Positions 42,306 to 51,914 of a stretch of DNA of 64,000 bases are shown piece by piece. Within the stretch, counting starts at the first letter, position 1, and every line of letters begins with the position of its first letter. A program made the position numbers and the translations under genes. The stretch lies in NCBI GenBank assembly GCA_947630135.1, contig CANRGH010000003.1:124001-188000 (forward strand), read 5' to 3'. Origin of the DNA: an uncultured Monoglobus sp. (GTDB taxonomy: Bacteria > Bacillota > Clostridia > Monoglobales > Monoglobaceae). Below the pieces are notes generated by a model. That model saw only the letters and a program-made list of their open reading frames with translations. It was not told where the DNA came from and searched no databases.

Positions 42306-44738
42306 TTAAGGTAAATTGAGAATATATTTATCGCACAGCGGGCGGGCGCCGGAGAGGGCATCCCATATAAAAGCCGAGATTTGAGCGGCGCCGTCTGTGT
42401 TTAGCTCCAAAGTGAATGTTCCGCCGGCGTCAATGTCGGCGAAGGCTATGTCGGCCAAAAATCCGTTCTCGGTGTAAGCCGCGGCGATCAATACCGCGCT
42501 TTTGCCGTCCGCCGCCGTTATGTCCGCTTTAAGTGCACCGCCGGTTAATTCTAATTTATTAATAATAAATTTATTATTAATAACCGGGGTCGCCTTGGGA
42601 GTAGCGGTAGGTGTAGCGGTCGGCTCGGATGTTGGAATTGCCGTCGGTTCCGCCGTAGGCGTGGCTGTGGGTGTAGCCGTAGGTATTGCGGTTGGAGCGG
42701 CAGTCGGTTCCGCAGTGGGAGTTGCAGTCGGCGTAGCCGTAGGCTCTGTGGTTGGTGTAGCCGTGGGCTCTGTTGTTGGTGTAGCTGTAGGTTTTGCGGT
42801 AGGTGTTGGATTAGGAGTTATCGTTGGCGTAGCCGTGGGCTTTGCCGTTGATGTGGCGGTAGGTTCAGTTGTTGGCACAGCAGTAGACTCCGCGGTTGGT
42901 GTGGTTGTCGGTTCTGCGGTCGGAGCGGCAGTCGGTTCCACAGTGGGAGTAGGCCCCGTGGTAGGTTTTGTGGTCGGTTCTACTGTAGGTGTGGAAGTTG
43001 GTTCTGCTGTTGGCGTTACCGAAGGTTCCGCGGTGGGAGTGACAGTGGGTTCCGCTGTTGGAGTTGGTTCTGCCGTTGGTGTTGACGTAGGCTCTGCGGT
43101 CGGCGGCGGTGCGGGATCGGCGTCAAGAGGCGGTGTGATCCCGTCCTCCCAGAACGACAAGCCTTCCAGATATTCATTTCTAATATCCTTGAGCAGCTTA
43201 TAGCGGTTCGGGCATAGGATCTGGATCGCCCGCTGTCTGTCCCGGTTGCCAAAGCAGCTGAAATAAAACCGGCAGAACTCCGCGAAGTCCTCCGCGTTAT
43301 AAGTTTCGCTAACATTCGCGCCGTAGCTCGACATAGAAAATATATCCGCCTGCCGCGCTTGTTCCCACTCGCCCGCGTTTACCGACCAGTTGTTGCCGCC
43401 TCCTTTTTTGGCGTCAAGGCTGTGGCCCATTTCGTGGATCAAATAGTCAAGTATTGATTGCGCGGAGTTGGGATGGTTCAATCTTATGTAAAGATATTGT
43501 CCGGCGCTGAAATAAGAATTGACAGAGTCGTTCTCGACCAACAAATTCGTGATCCCTTTTCGATAAACAAACGGTATATCCGTAACGATCTCCTCGAAGC
43601 GCTCGGCATTGGTTGTGCAGCTCGCGTCCCCGTCCTGCACCCACATTGTTATTGCCTGCTGAAATTCTCCGTCGGGGCCGTTTATAGTCAGGTCATAAAC
43701 CGAGAATTTTCTGGAACTGTTTTTGGCCCAATGGTACCAGTTCGGGTGTCCGTAATTTATTGACGCGGTTCCGCGGCTCGCGGTGACTCCCTCGCTCTCG
43801 GGCAGGTCAAGGCTGACGTGATATGTGGAGCTTCGGTGCGTGGTCGCGTATCCGCCACCAATCGAGATATAGCCGTTGAGGGCCTGCAAAAGCTGATAAG
43901 AATATTGGTTTTTTGAGTTTTTGTAAATCGTGTCCAAGCGGCCCCTGGGAGACGCGTTCTCGGCCATGACGGCGCCATTGCGCTCAAAGGCGTCGCCCGC
44001 GACCGATTCGTAGACACGCTCGATCCGCGCTCGCTGTTCGGCGGTGAGCGCGGCATACGCGTCGGTTTGCGAAAGCAGGTACAGCGGACTTTGATCGCTC
44101 AAAGCCTCGAAGGTGACCTCCGCCTTGTGATCATAGTCGGCCGCGATAACCCTGCCGTCCGATGACAGACCCAAATAAAGCCCGTTTTGCATGCTCTTTA
44201 AATAATACGAGGGCGCGCTGTCGGTATAGTTTTCACTTTTCACGCGGATCCAGTGCTGCGTGTTGTCGTTCATTCCGTCAAAATCCTCGCTCTTGCCGAA
44301 TACATAGTTCGACGCGGGAAGCGCGGCGCTCTGTTCCGCGGCGGCTATTCTGCGGGTGTACCCGTTCCACACCTCGACGTCCTTATATTCGTATGTCCAT
44401 TCGTCATAATATTCATCATAAACCTCAACTAACTGTTTTTCGATATGTGGCTGATTTGACGAGCGCGACTCAAACGCGTATCCACCGTCGCCCATATCGC
44501 GCGGCAGGAATTGGTCGCTCATATCCTTGACCTCTGAATTGTCGGCAACGATTGTTCCGCCGTCGTCTCTCAGCTTTTGCCCGTCAGCGTAGATATGCTG
44601 GTACTGCCCCGCGAAGCCTTGGTAGAGCGCGGTCGATTGTTCGGCTGCCTTCGCGTGCCGCGGAAACACGGACAGCGCCAGAATAAGGCACAGCGCGAGC
44701 GCCGAAAATTTATGTTGCCTGCTTAAAAATGTCCGCAT
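42306..44738 (-). CDS. Large secreted zinc metallopeptidase with Pro-Thr linker and C-terminal module
   Basis: About 810 residues. A signal peptide (hydrophobic core [13 protein letters not shown], cleavage near AKA) is followed by a 550-residue catalytic region. The gluzincin motif HEMGHSLD lies near residue 434 and [13 protein letters not shown] about 55 residues later supplies the likely third ligand. This HExxH...EDFAE pattern resembles the anthrax lethal-factor-like (ATLF) peptidase domain. A Pro-Thr repeat linker (about 545-710) connects to an 85-residue C-terminal module ending [16 protein letters not shown]. The same kind of module follows a Pro-Thr linker in the pectate lyase at 55506. 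The start at 44738 is chosen from GGGGAG. Substrate unknown. Confidence 0.82.
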   Translation of the reverse strand: MRTFLSRQHKFSALALCLILALSVFPRHAKAAEQSTALYQGFAGQYQHIYADGQKLRDDGGTIVADNSEVKDMSDQFLPRDMGDGGYAFESRSSNQPHIEKQLVEVYDEYYDEWTYEYKDVEVWNGYTRRIAAAEQSAALPASNYVFGKSEDFDGMNDNTQHWIRVKSENYTDSAPSYYLKSMQNGLYLGLSSDGRVIAADYDHKAEVTFEALSDQSPLYLLSQTDAYAALTAEQRARIERVYESVAGDAFERNGAVMAENASPRGRLDTIYKNSKNQYSYQLLQALNGYISIGGGYATTHRSSTYHVSLDLPESEGVTASRGTASINYGHPNWYHWAKNSSRKFSVYDLTINGPDGEFQQAITMWVQDGDASCTTNAERFEEIVTDIPFVYRKGITNLLVENDSVNSYFSAGQYLYIRLNHPNSAQSILDYLIHEMGHSLDAKKGGGNNWSVNAGEWEQARQADIFSMSSYGANVSETYNAEDFAEFCRFYFSCFGNRDRQRAIQILCPNRYKLLKDIRNEYLEGLSFWEDGITPPLDADPAPPPTAEPTSTPTAEPTPTAEPTVTPTAEPSVTPTAEPTSTPTVEPTTKPTTGPTPTVEPTAAPTAEPTTTPTAESTAVPTTEPTATSTAKPTATPTITPNPTPTAKPTATPTTEPTATPTTEPTATPTATPTAEPTAAPTAIPTATPTATPTAEPTAIPTSEPTATPTATPKATPVINNKFIINKLELTGGALKADITAADGKSAVLIAAAYTENGFLADIAFADIDAGGTFTLELNTDGAAQISAFIWDALSGARPLCDKYILNLP
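42592..43110. repeat. Tandem Pro-Thr-coding repeat inside the metallopeptidase gene
   Basis: About 520 bases of imperfect 6-, 12- and 18-base repeats encoding PTAEPTATPT-like units on the minus strand. Such stretches often form extended, O-glycosylated linkers and readily change copy number. A long open frame on the plus strand across it is a by-product of the repeat. Confidence 0.9.
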
Positions 44739-44924
44739 GCTCATCTCCCCTTTTTTGGCTCCGGTTATTTCCCCGTAAATAGTGATGTCTCTATTGTATC
44801 ACATATTTAAAATATTTCAAGAAAAATAAAAATTTTTTGACCAATTTTAAGGCGGTTTCTTAAAACCCGCGAAAATACGTCGTTTTAGGGCGAAAAAATT
44901 TTTTGACTTTTTTTGAAAAAACTA

Positions 44925-44952
44925 TTGACAAATGAAAAAAACGTGCTATAAT
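44925..44952 (+). promoter_or_regulatory. Promoter of the ctsR operon
   Basis: TTGACA (44925-44930), 16 bases and TATAAT (44947-44952). Confidence 0.85.
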
Positions 44953-44961
44953 AATATCGTA

Positions 44962-44978
44962 AGTCAAAGAAAGTCAAA
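44962..44978 (+). promoter_or_regulatory. CtsR operator
   Basis: AGTCAAA-GAA-AGTCAAA matches the CtsR box (RGTCAAA-NAN-RGTCAAA) exactly. It begins ten bases after the -10 hexamer and a third partial heptad, GTCAAA, follows at 44979-44984. CtsR bound here would block the start of transcription until heat inactivates it. Confidence 0.93.
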
Positions 44979-45010
44979 GTCAAATTCAAATGTCAGGAAG
45001 TGATTAAAAA

Positions 45011-45463
45011 GTGAAACTGAGCAATATTATTGAGGATTTTATTAACGACATGCTGCGCGAGGCCGAGGCCGGCGAGATCGAGCTGAGGCGCAAGGAGCTG
45101 GCCGACAGGTTCAGCTGCGTTCCCTCGCAGATCAACTATGTTATATCAACGAGGTTTTCGCCCGAGAAGGGCTATCTGGTCGAGAGCCGCCGCGGAGGCG
45201 GGGGCTACATCAGGATAAGCCGCGTGTCGTACGACAGCAGAGGCGCGAAGCTGATGCATGTGATCAACTCCGTCGGAGACGCCATAGGCGCGGGAAGCGC
45301 CGAGGCAATCGTGAAAAATTGCTTTGATTATGATTTGATTACGGAAAGAGAGGCAAAAATCATTACAAGCGCGCTCAGCGAAAAGTCTCTGCCCTTAAAG
45401 CAGCCCGAGCAGGACAGAATAAGGGCGAGACTATTGAAAAACATGCTGGTGTGCCTGGCCTGA
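45011..45463 (+). CDS. ctsR: Heat-shock repressor CtsR
   Basis: A 150-residue winged-HTH repressor of class III heat-shock genes. SNIIEDFINDMLREAEAGEI and the glycine-rich wing ESRRGGGGYIRI, which contacts DNA and senses heat, are typical. The start is GTG 45011 after AGGAAGTG. Its own operator is upstream at 44962-44978; McsB, two genes on, marks or inactivates CtsR. Confidence 0.96.
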   Translation: MKLSNIIEDFINDMLREAEAGEIELRRKELADRFSCVPSQINYVISTRFSPEKGYLVESRRGGGGYIRISRVSYDSRGAKLMHVINSVGDAIGAGSAEAIVKNCFDYDLITEREAKIITSALSEKSLPLKQPEQDRIRARLLKNMLVCLA

Positions 45464-45530
45464 TATGACGGGCCGATGCCGACGGCATGGGAAAACGCGG
45501 GATTTTGCTATATGAGAAAGGATGATAAAA

Positions 45531-46061
45531 ATGAAATGTCAAATATGCGGCAAAAATGAGGCCGTTGAACAATTGCATCTTAATATTAACGGAAAGAAAA
45601 GCGCCATGATGGTCTGCCCGAGCTGCGCTAAGAAAATAGCGGGGCAGCTCTTCCCGACGGGCGGCTCGCTTTACGAGACCGCGGGGCTCGGAAATCTGGC
45701 TTCGGCGCTTTACGGGCTGACCGGGGCCCACGCCCAGAGCGCGGGCGGGCCGGAGATCTTAAAGGCGGTGAACAAGTGTCCGGTCTGCGGAACGACCTAC
45801 GACAGCTTCGCGGCCAAGGGCAAGCTGGGCTGCGGCGAGTGCTACAAAACGTTCCACGACCGCCTGCTCAGACCGCTCAAGCAGATCCACGGTACCTATG
45901 AGCATGTGGGAAAAATTCCCGAGCGGTGCGGCGGCGAGCTCAAAAACTCGCGCAGGCTCGAGGAGCTCAAGATGAGGCTCGACAGGGCTGTGCGCGAGCA
46001 GGAGTTTGAAAAGGCGGCCGAGCTCCGCGACGAGATCAAGGCGTTAAAGGGGGAAAACTGA
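45531..46061 (+). CDS. mcsA: McsA, activator of the McsB arginine kinase
   Basis: A 176-residue protein with two zinc-binding CxxC pairs at each end of its N-terminal part (MKCQICGKNE, VCPSCAKK, KCPVCGTTYDS, KLGCGECYKTF) and a C-terminal UVR motif (ELKMRLDRAVREQEFEKAAE). It binds and activates McsB. ATG 45531 is chosen because AAAGG is properly spaced from it, not from the ATG nine bases earlier. Confidence 0.96.
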   Translation: MKCQICGKNEAVEQLHLNINGKKSAMMVCPSCAKKIAGQLFPTGGSLYETAGLGNLASALYGLTGAHAQSAGGPEILKAVNKCPVCGTTYDSFAAKGKLGCGECYKTFHDRLLRPLKQIHGTYEHVGKIPERCGGELKNSRRLEELKMRLDRAVREQEFEKAAELRDEIKALKGEN

Positions 46062-46062
46062 T

Positions 46063-47097
46063 ATGTGGTATTATGAAAACGGAAAAGAGGGCGACGTGGT
46101 TCTCTCGTCAAGGGTCCGCCTCGCCAGAAACATAAGCGATCTGCCGTTTCCGGCTTCGGCGAAGGCGAAGCAGCAGGCCGAGGTCATCGAAAAGTGCCGC
46201 GCGGCGCTGGTCGGACGCGGCGACGGCCCGAGAGCCGAAAAGGTAAAGGCGATGGGGCTTAACTATATCGACATGGCGAACATGAGCGACGTTGAAAAGC
46301 GCGCGATCGCCGAGTGCCACCTGATAAGCCCCCAGCTTATTGACGCGAGCGTGAAGCGTGGCCTTATCCTCAGCGCCGACAGCCGCGTGAGCGTTATGGT
46401 CAACGAGGAGGATCACCTGCGCATACAGTGCATGGAGGCGGGCTTTGAGCTTGACAAGTGCCTCGAGACCGCCAACCTGATCGACGACCTGGCCGAGGAA
46501 AAGCTTGACTACGCGTTTGACAAGGACTTCGGTTATCTGACCTGCTGCCCCACAAACGCGGGCACGGGACTTCGAGCTTCGGTGATGGTCCACCTGCCGG
46601 GCTATGTGCTGACCGGGAAGTTTAACGAGCTCGCCGGCAGCCTGTCGCAGCTCGGTCTGACGGTCCGCGGCATTTACGGCGAGGGAAGTAAGGGGCTCGG
46701 GAACATATTCCAGATATCCAACCAGCTCACTCTCGGCATGACCGAGCAGGACATAATCGACCGATTAAAGCAGATCGTGTCGGAGGTCATCGCCAACGAG
46801 CGCGACTTAAGACAGCTTCTCCTCAAAAATGATAAGTACAGGACAGAGGACAGGATCATGCGCTCATTGGGAACGCTGAGATCGGCGGTCATTATGTCGA
46901 CCGACGAGGCCATGAAGCGTCTGTCAGATGTGCGCCTCGGCGTCGCGCTGGGAATTATCGCCGACGTGGAGCCCGAGACGCTTAACGAGGTTACATATTC
47001 GATACTGCCGGCGAATATTATAAAAAACCATAACACGGCAAATGAGCTCTCGCGCGACTTAAAGCGCAGCGAGATCATAAAGGAAAGGATGTGCTGA
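46063..47097 (+). CDS. mcsB: Protein-arginine kinase McsB
   Basis: A 344-residue phosphagen-kinase-like enzyme that phosphorylates arginines, tagging proteins for ClpCP. VVLSSRVRLARNI, VNEEDHLRIQCM and TCCPTNAGTGLRASVMVHLP are the ATP and substrate site motifs. It begins one base after the mcsA stop and its end overlaps the clpC SD. Confidence 0.97.
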   Translation: MWYYENGKEGDVVLSSRVRLARNISDLPFPASAKAKQQAEVIEKCRAALVGRGDGPRAEKVKAMGLNYIDMANMSDVEKRAIAECHLISPQLIDASVKRGLILSADSRVSVMVNEEDHLRIQCMEAGFELDKCLETANLIDDLAEEKLDYAFDKDFGYLTCCPTNAGTGLRASVMVHLPGYVLTGKFNELAGSLSQLGLTVRGIYGEGSKGLGNIFQISNQLTLGMTEQDIIDRLKQIVSEVIANERDLRQLLLKNDKYRTEDRIMRSLGTLRSAVIMSTDEAMKRLSDVRLGVALGIIADVEPETLNEVTYSILPANIIKNHNTANELSRDLKRSEIIKERMC

Positions 47098-47099
47098 AC

Positions 47100-49586
47100 A
47101 TGATGTTTGAAAGCAGATTTACGGAAAGCGCCCAGAGGGCGATAAATTTGGCGGCGGAGAGCGCCCGCGATCTGGGCCACAACTATGTGGGAACCGAGCA
47201 TATGCTGCTTGGTCTGATCAAAGAGGGCGACGGCGTCGCGGCAAAGATCCTCGAGTCAAACGACATAACCGAGGAGAGTGTGAGCGGTGTTATCCATGAG
47301 ATACTCAATGTCGGCGAGCCTCTTGACGAACTCCCCGGCGGCTTCACCCCGAGAACAAAGTATGTGATCGAGCGCAGCGCGGCCGAGGCGGCAAGACTGG
47401 GCCACAACTATGTGGGAACCGAGCATCTGCTCATCGCTCTGCTCCGCGAGAGCAGCAGCATAGCGGCCAAAATATTGATAACGCTGAACGCCAATCCCCA
47501 GAAGCTTTATAGCGACATAATGAACATGCTCAGCGACAGCGACGAGGACGAGGCCGTCGGCTCGGCCGCTTACGGCGGAATGCCGCGCGGCGGACATTCG
47601 GGCGGCAGAAGGGGCAAAAACGACTGCCCCACACTGATGAAGTTCGGCAAGGACCTGACGCAGATGGCGCGCGAGAGCAAGCTTGATCCGGTAATAGGCC
47701 GTGACAAGGCGATCGAGCGCGTTATTCAGATCTTGAGCCGCCGCTCGAAGAACAACCCCTGCTTGATCGGCGAGCCCGGCGTCGGCAAGACCGCGGTGGC
47801 CGAGGGCCTGGCGCAGAAGATTGCGTCGGGTCAGGTTCCCGAGATACTCAAGGACAAGAGCATCGTCACGCTTGAGATGTCGTCAATGCTGGCGGGCGCG
47901 AAGTACCGCGGCGAATTTGAGGAGCGTCTTAAAAAGGCGATGGACGAGGTGCGCAAGTCGGGAAAGGTCATCCTTTTCATTGACGAGATACACACGATAA
48001 TCGGCGCGGGCGCCGCGGAGGGCGCGATCGACGCGGCGAATATCTTAAAGCCCGCACTGTCAAGAGGCGAGATACAGATCGTGGGCGCCACCACCCTCGG
48101 CGAGTACAGAAAGTATATCGAAAAGGACGCGGCTCTGGAGCGCAGGTTCCAGCCCATAACGCTGGATGAGCCGACCCAGGAGGAGACGCTGGCGATACTT
48201 AAAGGCATCCGCGACAAGTACGAGGCCCACCACCGTGTGAAGATTTCGGACAAGGCTCTGGAGGCGGCGGTGTCGCTGTCCACGCGTTACATTTCGGACC
48301 GTTTTCTGCCCGACAAGGCGATCGACCTTGTTGACGAGGCGGCGTCGCGGCTCAAGCTCAAGAACATGACCGCGCCGCCCGACGTGCGCAGCCTTGAGGA
48401 GCAGGTCGAGGCCGTCAAGGCCGAGAAGGAGTCGGCGATCACCACTCAGGAATATGAGAAGGCGGCGCAGCTCCGCGACAAGGAGCGCGAGCTTCGCGAA
48501 AAGCTCAAAGAGACCAAGGAGAGCTGGGCGCAGGGCAGCTCGGGCACTCAGGCAGTCGTTACCGAGAATGAGATAGCCGAGATCGTGTCGCTCTGGACGG
48601 GCGTGCCGGTCAAGACTCTCGAGGAGACCGAGAGCGAGCGTCTGCTCCGTCTTGAGGAGATCCTTCATGGCAGAGTGGTTGGCCAGGACGAGGCAGTAAG
48701 CGCGGTCGCCAAGGCGATCCGCCGCGGCAGAGTCGGCCTTAAGGACCCCAAGCGCCCGATAGGCTCGTTTATATTCTTAGGCCCCACGGGCGTGGGCAAG
48801 ACCGAGCTTTCAAAGGCTTTGGCCGAGGCGATGTTCGGCGACGAGGACGCGGTGATCCGCGTTGACATGTCGGAGTATATGGAGAAACATTCGGTGTCAA
48901 GACTTGTAGGCTCGCCTCCGGGATATGTGGGCTATGACGAGGGCGGCCAGCTCACCGACAAGGTGAGGACCAAGCCCTACTCGGTTATCCTGTTTGACGA
49001 GATCGAAAAGGCCCACCCCGACGTGTTCAACATCATGCTCCAGATATTGGAGGACGGAATTCTGACCGACAGTCAGGGCCGCAGGGTAGACTTCCGCAAC
49101 ACGATCATCATCATGACCTCGAATTTGGGCGCGCGACTGATAACCGGCGGAACAAAGTCGCTCGGCTTCGCCGCAGCGGATGATGACAAGCGGGACGAGA
49201 AGGACTATGACAAGATCAAGGAAAGCGTGCTGGGCGAGCTCAAGCAGGCGTTCAGGCCCGAGTTTCTGAACAGGATCGACGAGATAATCGTGTTCCGCAA
49301 GCTCACCAAGGACGACATCAAAAAGATAGCGGGCATGATGCTCAAAACTCTGTCGGCGCGGCTTGAGGAAAACGGCATCAAGGCCGAGTTCACCGACGCG
49401 GCGATCGACAAGATAGCCGAGAACGGATTTGACGACAACTACGGCGCGCGCCCGCTGCGCAGAGCGATCCAGTCGGGCATTGAGGACATGATCGCCGAAA
49501 GCATGCTCGAGGGCAAAATAAAGCCCGGCGAGACAGCAAAGGTCGACGCGACCGAAAGCGGATTTACGGTTACTCCCGCGGAATAA
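47100..49586 (+). CDS. clpC: ATP-dependent Clp protease ATPase subunit ClpC
   Basis: An 828-residue Hsp100 unfoldase. Two N-terminal Clp_N repeats ([20 protein letters not shown] and [18 protein letters not shown]), AAA1 with [15 protein letters not shown] and the linker UVR motif ([19 protein letters not shown]), then AAA2 with [15 protein letters not shown]. It feeds arginine-phosphorylated or adaptor-bound proteins to ClpP. ATG 47100 is chosen from AAAGGA; 47103 is possible. In many Clostridia radA and disA follow; here an AT-rich island follows. Confidence 0.98.
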   Translation: MMFESRFTESAQRAINLAAESARDLGHNYVGTEHMLLGLIKEGDGVAAKILESNDITEESVSGVIHEILNVGEPLDELPGGFTPRTKYVIERSAAEAARLGHNYVGTEHLLIALLRESSSIAAKILITLNANPQKLYSDIMNMLSDSDEDEAVGSAAYGGMPRGGHSGGRRGKNDCPTLMKFGKDLTQMARESKLDPVIGRDKAIERVIQILSRRSKNNPCLIGEPGVGKTAVAEGLAQKIASGQVPEILKDKSIVTLEMSSMLAGAKYRGEFEERLKKAMDEVRKSGKVILFIDEIHTIIGAGAAEGAIDAANILKPALSRGEIQIVGATTLGEYRKYIEKDAALERRFQPITLDEPTQEETLAILKGIRDKYEAHHRVKISDKALEAAVSLSTRYISDRFLPDKAIDLVDEAASRLKLKNMTAPPDVRSLEEQVEAVKAEKESAITTQEYEKAAQLRDKERELREKLKETKESWAQGSSGTQAVVTENEIAEIVSLWTGVPVKTLEETESERLLRLEEILHGRVVGQDEAVSAVAKAIRRGRVGLKDPKRPIGSFIFLGPTGVGKTELSKALAEAMFGDEDAVIRVDMSEYMEKHSVSRLVGSPPGYVGYDEGGQLTDKVRTKPYSVILFDEIEKAHPDVFNIMLQILEDGILTDSQGRRVDFRNTIIIMTSNLGARLITGGTKSLGFAAADDDKRDEKDYDKIKESVLGELKQAFRPEFLNRIDEIIVFRKLTKDDIKKIAGMMLKTLSARLEENGIKAEFTDAAIDKIAENGFDDNYGARPLRRAIQSGIEDMIAESMLEGKIKPGETAKVDATESGFTVTPAE

Positions 49587-49596
49587 TAAATCAACA

Positions 49597-49625
49597 AAAC
49601 CGCCGGCGCCCGCCGGCGGTTTTGT
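49597..49625 (+). terminator. Terminator of the ctsR-clpC operon
   Basis: CCGCCGGCG (49600-49608) pairs with CGCCGGCGG (49611-49619), flanked by AAAA and TTTTGT. Confidence 0.9.
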
Positions 49626-49654
49626 CATGCAAAGCGCGGAACGCGAATTTTAAA

Positions 49655-49683
49655 TTGACAAAATTTCTTTTCGGCTGTAAAAT
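49655..49683 (+). promoter_or_regulatory. Promoter of the agrA/agrC-like pair
   Basis: TTGACA (49655-49660), 17 bases and TAAAAT (49678-49683), 20 bases before the start codon. The -35 is consensus, so basal expression without an activator is likely. Confidence 0.8.
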
Positions 49684-49703
49684 AAAAAATGAGAGGTGAT
49701 AAT

Positions 49704-50414
49704 ATGACGCTTCGTATAGCCGTATGCGATGATGAAAACAGTTGGATAAATCAAATTGAGGAACATCTTGTTCGGTTAAATAAAATATATAAAAGCATTA
49801 CTTGGGATGTGTTTTACTCCGGAGAACAACTTTTAGATTGTTATACTAGAGGTCATAAATATGATGTTTTAATTGCGGATATTGAATTAGACGGCATAAA
49901 TGGGATTGAAATGTCCTGTAAAATTCGAAAATTGGATAAAAAGATAATAATTATCTTTTTGACTAATTATGATAAATATATCCGTGATTGTTTCGAGTGT
50001 GCTCCATCCGGATTTCTTGACAAACCCGTAAGTTATGAGGAGCTTAAAAGTACATTGGAGCGGGTTGCGATAGATATTGTCAACTCAAATTACTTTACAT
50101 TTAAAAATAACAGACAGGAATATAGAATAACATATGATGAAATTCTGTATTTAAACAGTGATAAGCGAAAGATAGTTTTACATACACTCGATACAATATA
50201 TGAGTTTTGGGGGAAATTAAAAGACTATAAAGAAATATTTTTACAACATGGTTTTGTTGTAACCCACAATTCATTTTGCGTAAATCCGGCCTATATCGTT
50301 AAGCGCACCAAAAGCCAAGTGACATTGTCAAACGGTGATGTTATCCCAATAAGCAACTCATGCAGAGAAAACTTTGAAAATGCATATTTAAATTTTGTTA
50401 TTGAAATGAGGTAA
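49704..50414 (+). CDS. LytTR response regulator, AgrA-like
   Basis: A 236-residue two-domain regulator. The receiver has RIAVCDDENSW (acidic pair), the phospho-acceptor Asp in VLIADIELDGINGIEM, and the Lys in GFLDKPVSYEEL. The C-terminal LytTR domain (about 135-236) has FKNNRQEYRITYDEILYLNS, HTLDTIYEFWGKL and HNSFCVNPAYIV. LytTR domains bind pairs of direct repeats about 21 bp apart. The start at 49704 follows GAGGTG. The gene is AT-rich compared with clpC. Next to the GHKL kinase and AgrB/AgrD it is the output regulator of a peptide quorum-sensing system. Confidence 0.93.
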   Translation: MTLRIAVCDDENSWINQIEEHLVRLNKIYKSITWDVFYSGEQLLDCYTRGHKYDVLIADIELDGINGIEMSCKIRKLDKKIIIIFLTNYDKYIRDCFECAPSGFLDKPVSYEELKSTLERVAIDIVNSNYFTFKNNRQEYRITYDEILYLNSDKRKIVLHTLDTIYEFWGKLKDYKEIFLQHGFVVTHNSFCVNPAYIVKRTKSQVTLSNGDVIPISNSCRENFENAYLNFVIEMR

Positions 50415-50420
50415 TAGATC

Positions 50421-51710
50421 ATGTTTTTATTTTTAAATATTGCAATTATTACTTTTCAAATGATTATGACATATATGTTATATGATAATTTTATGGAGTG
50501 TAATAATAAGGTATTAAAAAATGTTTTAAAAATATTTTTTATTTTGGTTTTGTTAGCAAATTATCTTATTGGCGGGGGTCTGATTGCGACTACTGTAATT
50601 TTTATAGCTGCGGCGCTCATAGGAACATTGTGCTATGACTCTGATTGGAAATCGAAATTGTTTTGCGCGCTCGGCATCACGCTGATTTCCGATGCGATGG
50701 AGTACATAGCGGGAGCGTTGTTGTTGATCCTAAATCAAATTCGGCCCATTGATTTAATTGATGAAACAACATACCGCATAGTAGGAATGATTTCTTCTAA
50801 AATATTGTTGTTTATAGCAATTAAATTCATCTGTATATTTTGGAATAAAAAGTATTCACATATTTATCGAAATTATTGGATAGCGCTTATGACTTTACCG
50901 ATAATGAATATGGCAATTGTGATGTCTGTTGTATATTTTTTCAAATCGGTTTCACCCGAAAGTGAAGTGCCAATGTTAATTTTGATGATATGTACAATGT
51001 ACAGCAGCGTTATCAGTTTTTATTTATTTGACAGACTAATTGAGTCATTTGAAACAAAATTAAAAAATGCTTTATTGGAAAGTCATGTTGACGAGCAGAA
51101 CGAATACATGAGGAAGCAAACCTATGATAATAAAAAAATGGTTTCAATAAAACATGATTTTAAAAACCATTTGCAAATTCTGTTTTCATTAATAAAAGAC
51201 AAAAATATGGATGAAGCAGAAAAATATATTTTGGAATTGGATGTTGAGCAGATCGGTAATGACGATGAAATAATGAATACAGGAAATCTGTCGCTTGATT
51301 CCATAATAAACTCAAAAATATCGCAAGCTCATAAAAATAATATCACAACAGAATTAAATATTAAAAAGCTGCCTTGTGATTTAAAATTAACCGGTGTAGA
51401 GTGTTGTATGCTGCTCGGAAATCTTTTTGATAACGCGATTGAAGGGTGTTTAGGATTAGAACCCGAAAATAGGAAAATAATCTTTGATATATTCTTTCGC
51501 CAACGTCAGCTGTTTATAGGAATACAAAATACAACCGACAAAAAAGTTGAGTTTGCGAACGGAAAACCGTTGACCGATAAGAGCGATAAAATAAATCACG
51601 GCATAGGCATTAATAATATTACCGAAGTGGTGGAAAAATATAACGGTATATTTAGGGCGTCGTGTCATGACGGATTTTATGAGACAAATATAATTCTGTT
51701 TGACATATAA
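50421..51710 (+). CDS. GHKL sensor histidine kinase, AgrC-like
   Basis: A 429-residue sensor starting six bases after the regulator. Residues 1-205 hold about six hydrophobic membrane segments, the AgrC-type sensor for cyclic peptides. The phospho-acceptor region is VSIKHDFKNHLQILFSLIKD; the N-box is LLGNLFDNAIEGCLGL and the G-box GIGINNITEVVEKYNG. HPK10-type kinases of this form detect AgrD-derived thiolactone peptides. No SD better than GAGG upstream; translation is probably coupled to the regulator gene. Confidence 0.92.
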   Translation: MFLFLNIAIITFQMIMTYMLYDNFMECNNKVLKNVLKIFFILVLLANYLIGGGLIATTVIFIAAALIGTLCYDSDWKSKLFCALGITLISDAMEYIAGALLLILNQIRPIDLIDETTYRIVGMISSKILLFIAIKFICIFWNKKYSHIYRNYWIALMTLPIMNMAIVMSVVYFFKSVSPESEVPMLILMICTMYSSVISFYLFDRLIESFETKLKNALLESHVDEQNEYMRKQTYDNKKMVSIKHDFKNHLQILFSLIKDKNMDEAEKYILELDVEQIGNDDEIMNTGNLSLDSIINSKISQAHKNNITTELNIKKLPCDLKLTGVECCMLLGNLFDNAIEGCLGLEPENRKIIFDIFFRQRQLFIGIQNTTDKKVEFANGKPLTDKSDKINHGIGINNITEVVEKYNGIFRASCHDGFYETNIILFDI

Positions 51711-51756
51711 AAATTTTTTTCACTTCGTGCCTGATTTAGCGCGCTTCGCGCCAAAG

Positions 51757-51781
51757 GACGCTTGACAGCGTTCTTTTTTTA
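51757..51781 (+). terminator. Terminator after the AgrC-like gene
   Basis: GGACGC pairs with GCGTTC around TTGACA and is followed by TTTTTTT. It separates agrAC from agrBD, which therefore need their own promoter. Confidence 0.75.
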
Positions 51782-51830
51782 TTGATATAGTTTTAACGTA
51801 ATGTTTAGACTGCCCGATTTTTAATTAAAA

Positions 51831-51891
51831 ATTACATGAAACGGCCTAATTATTACATTTACAGCGATTTGTCAAATTATTGTGTTATAAT
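51831..51891 (+). promoter_or_regulatory. agrB promoter with a candidate AgrA-type direct repeat
   Basis: A consensus -10 TATAAT (51886-51891) lacks a good -35 at 16-18 bases, as expected for an activated promoter. Just upstream ATTACAT occurs twice, at 51831-51837 and 51852-51858, 21 bp apart from start to start. The LytTR regulator AgrA binds 9-bp direct repeats with the same 21-bp period beside the -35 region. The word itself differs from the S. aureus sequence. Confidence 0.55.
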
Positions 51892-51914
51892 ACCTAAAAA
51901 AGAGGTTCAATAAT

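Noticed and set aside
42502-43203. A long plus-strand frame of Val-Gly repeats opposite the metallopeptidase linker
   Set aside because: It is the complement of the Pro-Thr repeat; no SD, and the minus-strand gene is well supported.
51795-51830. Additional inverted ATTAC-like half-site upstream of agrB
   Set aside because: Only five bases match and it is not in the 21-bp register of the other two repeats.
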